This document shows, in pieces, positions 38,022 to 45,823 of a stretch of 64,000 bases of DNA. The position numbers were made by a program, and so were the translations under genes. Numbering within the stretch: the first letter of the stretch is position 1; every line of letters begins with the position of its first letter. Under the pieces are notes generated by a model, which was not told the origin of the DNA, made no database searches, and saw only the letters and a program-made list of their open reading frames with translations. The stretch is from Capnocytophaga sp. (lineage in GTDB: Bacteria; Bacteroidota; Bacteroidia; Flavobacteriales; Flavobacteriaceae), in contig JAUMUT010000001.1 in NCBI GenBank assembly GCA_030530525.1, positions 4,412 to 68,411 on the forward strand. The letters run 5' to 3'.

Positions 38022-39689
38022 ATGAAAACCATATACAAAATATATACTCTGGCAGGAGCTTTAAGCATTTCTCTAACAGCCTGTTCATTAAACGAAGATT
38101 TAACTTCTGTTTATAATGCAGATAATGCTTATACTACCGAAGAAAATGCCCAAGAAGGTGTCAATGGTATTTACAGATACCTCTTAGGGGCTAACCATCC
38201 TGCCACATTTTACATCAATGATATGTCTACCGACGATTGTTATATGTCTGAGGATATTTATGAAACACTTAACGAAAACGGACTTACAAGTGATGTGCAA
38301 TTATCCAAAGCCTATAACGGAAATTGGCAAATGATAGGCTGTGCCAACTCTGCCATTGATAATATTATGCAAATAGATAATAGCCGTTTCCAATCTACAC
38401 AAAAGAAAAATGAGTTATTGGCAGAGGCTCATTTTATGCGAGGATTTGCTTATTATCAACTTACTAATATTTTTTATAGAGTTCCGTTAATTACTAATGG
38501 CTTCTATGAATCTACCGCCAACCCAACGCTTTCTTCCGTAGAAGCATTGGATGACCAAATAGAGCGCGACTTGCTCATAGCTGCTAATAATTTACCAACC
38601 GAATGGAGTGCCTCTTATGAAGGAGCTGCCGGACGACCAACCAAAGGCGCAGCGTACGGATATTTAATGCGCCTTCATATGAGAAAAGCAGGTCGCTTGC
38701 GTGAAGAAGGACAAAGTGCCACTACCTCTTGGCAAGCCGCTCTGAATTATGCAGACCAAGTTATCGCTTCTGGCAAATACGCACTTCAATCTCATATTTT
38801 TGATGTTTTTGACCCAAGTACTTCTGAAAAAATTTATAATAACGAAATTATTTTCGCTGTTCGTGCTAGCGAAACCGCTTCGGCAGGTGCCTCTGACTTG
38901 GCTTTATATTTCACCTCTTGGAGTTATAACTATGGCTGGGACAAGTTCAATATTCCATTGGAAATGTTCTGGAAATATAATTCCGAAGACGAACGCTTAA
39001 CCAAACTCCTTATATCCTCTTTCCCTGATGTGTATAATAGTAATATCGTTTATAAAGCTCCTACCTTAAACGAAATAGGTACTTTGGACAATGAAACCAG
39101 TACCCCCATCGTAAAAGAATTGGCGCAAGTATATACAGATAAATACCATTACCAAAAGGCAGGAACATATAACTACAACACTCCCAATAACTTACCTCTA
39201 TTACGCTATGCAGATGTTCTTTTGTGCAAAGCCGAAATATTGAATGAGCTTAACGGAGTGAATCAGGAAGCGATTGATTTGCTTAACAAAATCAGGGAAA
39301 GAGCTTTTCAAAATAGCAACCATAATTACACCGCAACAGATTTTGCTTCGGCAGAAGATTTTCGTAGTAAATTATGCGATGAACGATTGTTAGAACTCAA
39401 TAACGAAGGCGTACGAAGAATTGACCTTATCCGAATGGGTCTCTGGAAAGACCGCTTAGATGCTTATATGGACGGCATAAAAGCAAAAGCTGAAAAACAA
39501 GAAGAGAATATGAGAGCCAAAAGTGCCAACAATACCTCTGTGGATTTAAGTGCTAAATGGAAACCTTATCCCAAATTTTCTGGCTCACCTCTAAAAATAT
39601 ACGACAAACGAAGATATTACCCTATACCAAAAGTATATAGTAGCAAATATCCAGACTTGGAAAACAATCGTTCTTTTAACGAACAATAA
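38022..39689 (+). CDS. SusD-like glycan-binding lipoprotein
   Basis: Surface lid of the SusC channel, 555 residues. The signal peptide ends in the lipobox LTAC with Cys21. The family's TPR-like helices include NELLAEAHFMRGFAYYQLTN and LPLLRYADVLLCKAEILNEL; the C-terminal part has RRIDLIRMGLWKDRL and KRRYYPIPKVYSSKYPDLEN. SLNED follows the cysteine, an acidic stretch only partly like the surface-export signal. It is 9 bp after susC and 21 bp before the next lipoprotein gene. Confidence 0.95.
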   Translation: MKTIYKIYTLAGALSISLTACSLNEDLTSVYNADNAYTTEENAQEGVNGIYRYLLGANHPATFYINDMSTDDCYMSEDIYETLNENGLTSDVQLSKAYNGNWQMIGCANSAIDNIMQIDNSRFQSTQKKNELLAEAHFMRGFAYYQLTNIFYRVPLITNGFYESTANPTLSSVEALDDQIERDLLIAANNLPTEWSASYEGAAGRPTKGAAYGYLMRLHMRKAGRLREEGQSATTSWQAALNYADQVIASGKYALQSHIFDVFDPSTSEKIYNNEIIFAVRASETASAGASDLALYFTSWSYNYGWDKFNIPLEMFWKYNSEDERLTKLLISSFPDVYNSNIVYKAPTLNEIGTLDNETSTPIVKELAQVYTDKYHYQKAGTYNYNTPNNLPLLRYADVLLCKAEILNELNGVNQEAIDLLNKIRERAFQNSNHNYTATDFASAEDFRSKLCDERLLELNNEGVRRIDLIRMGLWKDRLDAYMDGIKAKAEKQEENMRAKSANNTSVDLSAKWKPYPKFSGSPLKIYDKRRYYPIPKVYSSKYPDLENNRSFNEQ

Positions 39690-39710
39690 TCCATTCTTAA
39701 TATTTCAAAT

Positions 39711-41204
39711 ATGAAAACATATACCAAAACCATATTCTTTACTGCATCACTTCTTAGTTGCATCGGGTGCAGTAAAACCGAACGAGATGGACGTTTTTCT
39801 GACAATCCACTTAGCCAAATAGAAAGCATAGCAGAAGGTTCTCTCAACAATGAACAACAAATAAAATGGAACTTTACCAATACCGATAATTGGATAAGTG
39901 CCAACCAAGGCACACAAGCTGATAACAACCTATCTTCTATCGTAGATAATTCAGATTGTGAAGACGGAAAAGCCCTAAAAATATACACCCAAGCCAATAC
40001 ACAACAAAGACAAAAACTAAAAACCAAACAACAATTTGGTGCAGGGCTATACACTTGGCGCACTTATATTTCTGATTTGGGCGAGGTAGAACGCGTAAGC
40101 ATAGGCTCGTGGCTTTGGAATAGTGATAAACACGAATTGGACTTTGAAGTAGGCTCAGGAACTGCCACCGAACGCACCGCCTTAGGCTTATCTTCAGACG
40201 AAGTTATCGCTTACATCACCAGTCAAGATAATCCTTTTATTCAACAAAAAGTTAAAATTAAAAAAAATGCTTGGCATACTTTCCAGATTAATTTACAATT
40301 GGTAAATGGAAAATATTTCGCTACTTGGAGTATTGACGGAGTAAAATACGCCGCACAACAATTGCAATATGGGCAAGACTATCCTTTCCATATTTTTTGT
40401 AGTACCGAAAATTTAAAATTCATTGGTGATACTTGGCCTTACCAAAACAACTACGGATTGTGGGATTATGTAAGCTACACTCCCTACTCCTACTCTATTG
40501 CTCCAATAGAGCCTTCTACCCAAACCAATCCTACTGATGTAGCTCCTGAACCAGACCCAGGAGAAAGAAAAATTTGGTACTTTAAAGAATTCCCATCAGA
40601 TTGGAACAAATGGACAAATGTTGGCACAGATGGTGTTGCATTCAACAAAATAGAAGACGATAAATTGGTGCTTTCTGTTAATGATTATTGTATTACTTCT
40701 AAAATAGAATACAAATCGCCAGTAAGTTACGGAAAATATACGTGGTCTGTACGTTTTCCTGATGTTTCTGAACTTACAAAAACTACCAAATTCCAAATCG
40801 GTGGTACGCTATACACCACTAATGATAAAAAAGAAGCACACGCCATTACAATGATGGCTTGGTACGGAACAGAAACCGAAAGAACTCGCTTAGGGGCAAA
40901 ACCCAATCAGTTATTATTACGATTGTATTCTGAAATTCCTGGTTATGAAGCCTTTGTAGCTGTTTTAGACCCCGACAAAGACTACAAACTAAGCATTGAA
41001 CTCAAAAAGGTAAGTAATAAATACATTATTGTTTATTCTCTTGATAATGAAGTACTTAAAACCCTTCCTACTAATTACGGAGAAGATACGGTTAAGTTTT
41101 TGTTTATTTCCTCTGCTGAGTCTAACAGAAATTGGATGCCAGGAGAAAAGCTCTACAAAAAAATAGATGCAAAATTCAATTTTATTGAATATATTTCTTA
41201 TTAA
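39711..41204 (+). CDS. Lipoprotein with tandem GH16-like jelly-roll domains
   Basis: A 497-residue lipoprotein; the lipid cysteine is Cys20 (SCIGC) or possibly Cys17 (LLSC). Two similar halves of about 200 residues follow. The first has HELDFEVGSG, in which E142-x-D144-x-E146 matches the GH16 catalytic pattern E-x-D-x-E, and a GH16-type strand NAWHTFQINLQLVNGKYFAT. The second half keeps a parallel segment (MMAWYGTETERTRLGAKPN) but has no E-x-D-x-E. A Pro-rich linker (PSTQTNPTDVAPEPDPGE) separates them. It could be an endo-acting glycosidase with a binding module, or a surface glycan-binding protein, the usual product of the gene after susD. I favour the binding role slightly. An in-operon hairpin follows. 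Confidence 0.7.
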   Translation: MKTYTKTIFFTASLLSCIGCSKTERDGRFSDNPLSQIESIAEGSLNNEQQIKWNFTNTDNWISANQGTQADNNLSSIVDNSDCEDGKALKIYTQANTQQRQKLKTKQQFGAGLYTWRTYISDLGEVERVSIGSWLWNSDKHELDFEVGSGTATERTALGLSSDEVIAYITSQDNPFIQQKVKIKKNAWHTFQINLQLVNGKYFATWSIDGVKYAAQQLQYGQDYPFHIFCSTENLKFIGDTWPYQNNYGLWDYVSYTPYSYSIAPIEPSTQTNPTDVAPEPDPGERKIWYFKEFPSDWNKWTNVGTDGVAFNKIEDDKLVLSVNDYCITSKIEYKSPVSYGKYTWSVRFPDVSELTKTTKFQIGGTLYTTNDKKEAHAITMMAWYGTETERTRLGAKPNQLLLRLYSEIPGYEAFVAVLDPDKDYKLSIELKKVSNKYIIVYSLDNEVLKTLPTNYGEDTVKFLFISSAESNRNWMPGEKLYKKIDAKFNFIEYISY

Positions 41205-41229
41205 TTTATTTTAAAAAAGTATTCTCAAA

Positions 41230-41257
41230 AGGCTGTCTCGCTCCATTGAGACAGCCT
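41230..41257 (+). terminator. Strong hairpin inside the susC operon
   Basis: Perfect 10-bp stem AGGCTGTCTC / GAGACAGCCT with an 8-base loop, in the 76-bp gap before the arylsulfotransferase gene. It is followed by ATTTATTAC, not a clean T run. It may terminate part of the transcripts or protect the 3' end of an upstream message. Confidence 0.6.
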
Positions 41258-41280
41258 ATTTATTACAAAAAATTATAATA

Positions 41281-42693
41281 ATGATGAGAACGTTACACAA
41301 ATATTTTATCATAAACCTTATTGCTTTCTGTTTTTTATCTTGCCAGAAAGATACCGAAGCAGAAAATACCAACCCAAATAGCTTACAAAATTTTGAAGTT
41401 TCTCTTAGTAACAAAAACCATTTAAGAGCAGAAATAAGTGCTACTTTTTCTGAAAATACTTCGTTTTCTATCGCTTATTGGGATATTAATACCCCTTCTG
41501 AAATAAAACAAACCCAAACCTATCAAGCAAACGGAAACATTCATAAAACTATTCTTTTTCTAAAACCAAATACTCAATATGCTTGCAAAATTATTTACGG
41601 AAAAGAATTATCTTCTGATATTAAAACATTCAAAACCAAAGATATACAATCTTTTTTACCCAATGCAACCCTACAAGAAGACAATCTAAAACAAGATATT
41701 GAGGGCTATTTATTGGCAAACAACCGAAGTTCTAATCATATTTACCTAATGGATACCAAAGGGAATGTAGTTTGGTACGAGCCTGTGCCTGATGTTCCCG
41801 CAGTTGTAACCTACGATCCTAAAAATCAGTATTTTTACTTGCTTACCGATGCTCCAAATAATGGTTTATTTGTATTCAATTCTAAAAAATTAAAAATAAT
41901 AGACCTTTTTGGTAATATTATCCTACAAAAAGAGTTTGCCTCTATCCCAGAATTAAAAAATCGGGAAGTGCATCACGAATGTCGCCCTCTCCCCGATGGT
42001 AATATAGGGTTGGTTACCTACATTCATCAAACCATAGACCTCAGTAGCAAAGGAGGTTCAAAAAACGATATTGTAACTGGCGACGGCTTTGTGATTATGA
42101 ACCTAAAAGGAGAAATTATAAAAAAATGGAGTTGTTTTGACTATCTAAATCCGCTCGATTATCCAATCATTACCAATCCAAAAGTAAAAGAAGATTGGAT
42201 ACACGCCAATTCTATCGACCAAGATAGCGAAGGCAATTACTATATGACAACCAATCGCGATAGCGAACTCTGGAAAATTAATGGAAAAACAGGAGAACTG
42301 ATGTATCGTGTAGGCAAAAACGGAACTATCCAACCTTCGGAAAACCTCTTATCTCACGGTATCCATTGTGCCATTGTACAAGCTCCTAATGAAGTATTGG
42401 TCATTGACAACGCCCGAGAAAATAAAACTACGGGTTCAAGAGCTCTTATTTACAAAGTAGATGAACAAAGTAAAACGGCTTCGGTATCCTTAGAAGTAGC
42501 TTTGCCCAAAGGAACGTTTTCTTCTACCCGTAGCAATGTACAACTCATTGACAATCAATATGTACTTTTTGCTTTAAGCGCACAACGAGAAGTATTTATC
42601 ACCGATAAAAATACTACTCCCGAAATAAAACGTTCTCTTTTATTACCTTACACTTTCTATCGTGTAGAGTATATTCCTTCTATTTCCTATTAA
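41281..42693 (+). CDS. Arylsulfotransferase-family lipoprotein, probably surface exposed
   Basis: A 470-residue lipoprotein. The lipobox FLSC places the lipid on Cys21, and the next residues, QKDTE, closely match the QKDDE-type surface-export signal described for C. canimorsus. After a fibronectin-like N region (about 35-118), the rest resembles the six-bladed propeller of bacterial arylsulfate sulfotransferases (ASST). Likely active residues are His231/His232 in REVHHECRPLPDGNIG, His308 in EDWIHANSIDQDSEGN, Arg326 in TTNRDSEL and His359/His362 in LSHGIHCA, parallel to the His/His/Arg/His set of E. coli ASST. Characterised enzymes move sulfate between phenolic compounds without PAPS. Here it lies between a glycan-binding lipoprotein and a GH20 hexosaminidase, so a glycan sulfate ester as donor or acceptor is possible but unproven. 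Confidence 0.8.
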   Translation: MMRTLHKYFIINLIAFCFLSCQKDTEAENTNPNSLQNFEVSLSNKNHLRAEISATFSENTSFSIAYWDINTPSEIKQTQTYQANGNIHKTILFLKPNTQYACKIIYGKELSSDIKTFKTKDIQSFLPNATLQEDNLKQDIEGYLLANNRSSNHIYLMDTKGNVVWYEPVPDVPAVVTYDPKNQYFYLLTDAPNNGLFVFNSKKLKIIDLFGNIILQKEFASIPELKNREVHHECRPLPDGNIGLVTYIHQTIDLSSKGGSKNDIVTGDGFVIMNLKGEIIKKWSCFDYLNPLDYPIITNPKVKEDWIHANSIDQDSEGNYYMTTNRDSELWKINGKTGELMYRVGKNGTIQPSENLLSHGIHCAIVQAPNEVLVIDNARENKTTGSRALIYKVDEQSKTASVSLEVALPKGTFSSTRSNVQLIDNQYVLFALSAQREVFITDKNTTPEIKRSLLLPYTFYRVEYIPSISY

Positions 42694-42704
42694 TTCAATT
42701 AACA

Positions 42705-45032
42705 ATGAAAAAAATTATATTTAGTGTAGTAACACTATGCCTTATGGCTTGTAAAGGAACTGAACCTGTAATTCATTACGAGGTAATTCCGCTACCACAA
42801 TCCATTAGTTATACTCATCAAAAGCCTTTTGAGCTCGATGCTCAAACCGTGATTACGTACCCACAAGGAGATGCCTCACTACAAAGGAATGCGCAATTTC
42901 TCGCTTCTTATCTTAAAGAACTCACAGGGCTCACCCTTACCACTAAACCCAATGTGAACAACGGGAAGGTCATTCATCTTAAAACAGACCTTCAAAACCC
43001 TAACCGTGAGGCGTACCAACTCACTGTAACAAGTGAGCAAATTACGATTAACGGAGCAAGTCCCGCAGGTGTGTTCTATGGCATACAAACCCTGCACAAG
43101 TCGATTGAGGTAGCCCAACCACAAGCCCTATCGTTCCCTACGGCTGTGATAGACGATGCGCCTCGCTTTGCCTATCGCGGAATGCATTTTGATGTGAGCA
43201 GGCATTTCTTTCCTGTTAGCTTTATCAAGCAGTATATTGATATACTCGCCTTGCACAATCTCAATACGTTCCATTGGCATCTTACCGATGACCAAGGGTG
43301 GCGTATAGAAATCAAAAAATACCCTCGCCTTACTGAGGTAGGTTCTACTCGTAAAGAAACGCTTAAAGGGCACTTGTTCAAAGATAAACCTCATCAGTTT
43401 GACGGCAAACCCTATGGGGGCTTCTATACCCAAGAACAGATTAAAGAGATTGTAAAATACGCCCAAGACCGCTATATTACAATTATTCCTGAGATAGATA
43501 TACCTGGGCATACCCTCGCCGTGCTTACCGCTTACCCTGAGTTGGGCTGTACAGGTAAGGACTACGCCGTAGGTACTAAATGGGGGGTGTTCGACGATGT
43601 ACTTTGTGCTGGGAATGAAGCTTCTTACGAGTTCTTAGAGGGTGTATTCGATGAACTTACCGAACTTTTTCCCTCTAAATACATTCATATTGGGGGTGAT
43701 GAATGCCCAAAAACACGTTGGAAAGAGTGTCCCAAATGTCAGGCTAAAATTAAAGCGTTAGGCTTAAAAGGCGATGGTGAGCACACTGCCGAACAGAAAC
43801 TACAAGGCTATGTAGTATCGCGCGTAGAGCAATTCCTTAAAAAGAAAGGGAGAGAAATCATAGGTTGGGACGAGATTTTGGAAGGTGATAACATCTCACA
43901 AGACGCTATTGTGATGTCGTGGCGAGGCACCGAAGGTGGAATTGCTGCAGCACAACGCCACAATCGCGCTATTATGACCCCCCATTACAGTCTCTATTTT
44001 GATTACAATCAAGGCGAAGACCCAACCAAAGAACCCCTTTCCATAGGCGAGTACCTTCCCGTAAAAAAAGTGTATGACTACGAGCCTATCGACCCAAAAC
44101 TCACCCCTGAGCAAGCTAAGTATATCTTAGGAGTACAAGCCAACCTTTGGACGGAGTACATCGAGAACCCTTCTCACGCCGAGTATATGCTCTTACCGCG
44201 ATTGGCTGCCTTAGCCGAGGTACAATGGACGGCTCCCGATAAAAAGAATTTTCCTAATTTCCTAAGACGTCTCGGCAACCTACTCAACTATTACCAAAAG
44301 GAAGGGTATCACTATGCTAAACACGTGTTGGGCATTACCCCTGTCATTCAACCCGCACCAAAGAAAGATGGTATTCAGGTAGAGCTCCTTACCGTTGGTG
44401 AAGGAAAAGTATATTACACTACTGATGGCACTACCCCCGATGCGAGCAAAACGCTTTACACTCAACCTATCAAACTGAGCAATGAAGTACTACTGAAAGC
44501 CGTAGCGATACATAAAGACACCATAAGTGGCATATTTAGCTATCAGTCGTTATTCAACAAGGCTACATATAAACCTATACAGCTACTCACCGAAACCAAT
44601 CCTAAATACACCTTTGGTGGTGCTGCTGCCTTAGTCGATGCCCAAATAGGCGAAGACTCCTATATCGACGGACATTGGGTAGGTTTTCCCGGTAGGGTAG
44701 GAGTAGAAGCGGTGATTGATTTGGGTAAAGAAGAAGAAATTACTAACCTCAAAGCAGGTTCTTTATCCGATACCCCAAACTGGATATTTCCAGCTTCCGA
44801 AGTGGCTATTTACGGCTCTGCCGATGGCAAAAACTTTCAGCTCATCGCACAGCAATCTTTAAGGATAGCCGAGAAGAGCGACCCTATCAAGCGAGTGCCT
44901 ATTAACATTAGTTTTGCTAAAACCAAAGTGCGTTACGTAAAAGTAGTACTCAAAGGTAGCATTATCCCCGAATGGCACGAGGGCAAAGGCACACCAGCTT
45001 TGCTATTTGTAGATGAAATCCAAGTAGAATAA
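42705..45032 (+). CDS. GH20 beta-N-acetylhexosaminidase
   Basis: Removes terminal beta-linked GlcNAc or GalNAc; 775 residues. The signal peptide ends LMAC with Cys16, so it is a lipoprotein. A GH20b-type N domain (about 25-150) precedes the catalytic barrel: FAYRGMHFDVSRHFFPV, NTFHWHLTDDQGWRIEIKKY, IPEIDIPGHTLAVL and IHIGGDECPKTRW, with the Asp332-Glu333 catalytic pair of substrate-assisted hydrolysis. After about residue 555 there is a chitobiase-like C-terminal domain (VYYTTDGTTPDASKTLY), then an F5/8-type C (discoidin-like) domain with GFPGRVGVEAVIDLGKEEEI. It is the last gene of the operon, 11 bp after the arylsulfotransferase gene, with a strong terminator. Base composition is visibly higher in GC than its neighbour. 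Confidence 0.95.
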   Translation: MKKIIFSVVTLCLMACKGTEPVIHYEVIPLPQSISYTHQKPFELDAQTVITYPQGDASLQRNAQFLASYLKELTGLTLTTKPNVNNGKVIHLKTDLQNPNREAYQLTVTSEQITINGASPAGVFYGIQTLHKSIEVAQPQALSFPTAVIDDAPRFAYRGMHFDVSRHFFPVSFIKQYIDILALHNLNTFHWHLTDDQGWRIEIKKYPRLTEVGSTRKETLKGHLFKDKPHQFDGKPYGGFYTQEQIKEIVKYAQDRYITIIPEIDIPGHTLAVLTAYPELGCTGKDYAVGTKWGVFDDVLCAGNEASYEFLEGVFDELTELFPSKYIHIGGDECPKTRWKECPKCQAKIKALGLKGDGEHTAEQKLQGYVVSRVEQFLKKKGREIIGWDEILEGDNISQDAIVMSWRGTEGGIAAAQRHNRAIMTPHYSLYFDYNQGEDPTKEPLSIGEYLPVKKVYDYEPIDPKLTPEQAKYILGVQANLWTEYIENPSHAEYMLLPRLAALAEVQWTAPDKKNFPNFLRRLGNLLNYYQKEGYHYAKHVLGITPVIQPAPKKDGIQVELLTVGEGKVYYTTDGTTPDASKTLYTQPIKLSNEVLLKAVAIHKDTISGIFSYQSLFNKATYKPIQLLTETNPKYTFGGAAALVDAQIGEDSYIDGHWVGFPGRVGVEAVIDLGKEEEITNLKAGSLSDTPNWIFPASEVAIYGSADGKNFQLIAQQSLRIAEKSDPIKRVPINISFAKTKVRYVKVVLKGSIIPEWHEGKGTPALLFVDEIQVE

Positions 45033-45061
45033 AATAACTCATACACTATTTTTATACGACT

Positions 45062-45091
45062 AATCTCCATTGAAATAATGGAGATTTTTTT
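45062..45091 (+). terminator. Terminator of the susC operon
   Basis: AATCTCCATT / AATGGAGATT, a 10-bp perfect stem with a 5-base loop, followed by T residues. It starts 30 bases after the GH20 stop. Confidence 0.9.
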
Positions 45092-45117
45092 ATTTCTTTT
45101 TTTTAGAAAATCTTAAT
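45084..45117 (+). repeat. Right copy of the post-terminator repeat flanking the glycan locus
   Basis: A, T7, ATTTC, T8, AGAAAATCTTAAT, matching 30788-30820 apart from T-run lengths. Both copies begin inside the 3' arm of a terminator. Confidence 0.5.
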
Positions 45118-45145
45118 TCTATGAGAAATAATAACTAAAAAATAG

Positions 45146-45153
45146 TATTTTTG
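45146..45153 (+). promoter_or_regulatory. tag -7 promoter element
   Basis: TATTTTTG, 18 bases before the ATG at 45172. A TTG that might be read as a start (45151) lies inside this box, which supports the ATG. Confidence 0.5.
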
Positions 45154-45171
45154 CTCCCTCAATTTTATACA

Positions 45172-45732
45172 ATGACAGATAATAAAATTCGCTGTGCGTG
45201 GTGCGAAAAAGACGAACTTTACACCAATTACCACGACCAAGAATGGGGACGATGGATTACCGACGAACGGCTACTCTTTGAGTTTCTTATTCTGGAAGGA
45301 TTCCAAGCGGGACTCAGTTGGCATACTATTTTAAAGAAAAGAGAACATTTTCGTAATGCTTTTGACAATTTTCAGCCAAAGAAAATAGTACATTACACCC
45401 AAGAAAAGGTAAATTCTCTATTAAATAATGAAAACATCATTCGTAATAAGCTAAAAATACAAGCTACAATAACCAATGCAAGTGCTTTTTTAGAAATTCA
45501 AAAAGAATTTGGTTCTTTTGCTAATTATTTAAGCACTTTTATAGCCGAACCCATAGACAATTGCCCGAAAACACTATCCGAAGTACCGAGTTTTTCTCCT
45601 TTATCTGATAATATTAGTAAAGATTTAAAAAAAAGAGGATTCAAATTTGTTGGCACAACCATTATTTATTCTTTCTTGCAAGCCACTGGGCGAATTAACG
45701 ACCACATAGAAGAATGCTGGACAAGAACTTAA
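45172..45732 (+). CDS. tag: DNA-3-methyladenine glycosylase I
   Basis: Excises 3-methyladenine from alkylated DNA; 186 residues from the ATG at 45172. RCAWCEKDELYTNYHDQEWG is the family start, with the first zinc ligands, and NDHIEECW near the C terminus supplies the second His/Cys pair of the Tag zinc site. ILEGFQAGLSWHTILKKREH contains the conserved glutamate and tryptophan of the base pocket. It is a single gene between two terminators, with no visible LexA-type site. Confidence 0.95.
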   Translation: MTDNKIRCAWCEKDELYTNYHDQEWGRWITDERLLFEFLILEGFQAGLSWHTILKKREHFRNAFDNFQPKKIVHYTQEKVNSLLNNENIIRNKLKIQATITNASAFLEIQKEFGSFANYLSTFIAEPIDNCPKTLSEVPSFSPLSDNISKDLKKRGFKFVGTTIIYSFLQATGRINDHIEECWTRT

Positions 45733-45756
45733 TTTTTAGAAAAATTAATGTTTTTT
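45729..45756 (+). terminator. AT-only terminator overlapping the tag stop codon
   Basis: TTAATTTTT / AAAAATTAA with a 2-base nominal loop (the real loop is larger), then TG and T6. It includes the TAA stop. Weak because it is almost all A-T pairs. Confidence 0.4.
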
Positions 45757-45789
45757 GTTAAAAAATTAGGATATTATCTTTTTTAATTT

Positions 45790-45797
45790 TAAATTTG
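45790..45797 (+). promoter_or_regulatory. Probable -7 element of the MORN-repeat gene
   Basis: TAAATTTG matches TAnnTTTG, 26 bases before the ATG. No -33 element at the usual distance. Confidence 0.4.
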
Positions 45798-45823
45798 CTT
45801 TCACTAATTTAAAATTAAAAAAA

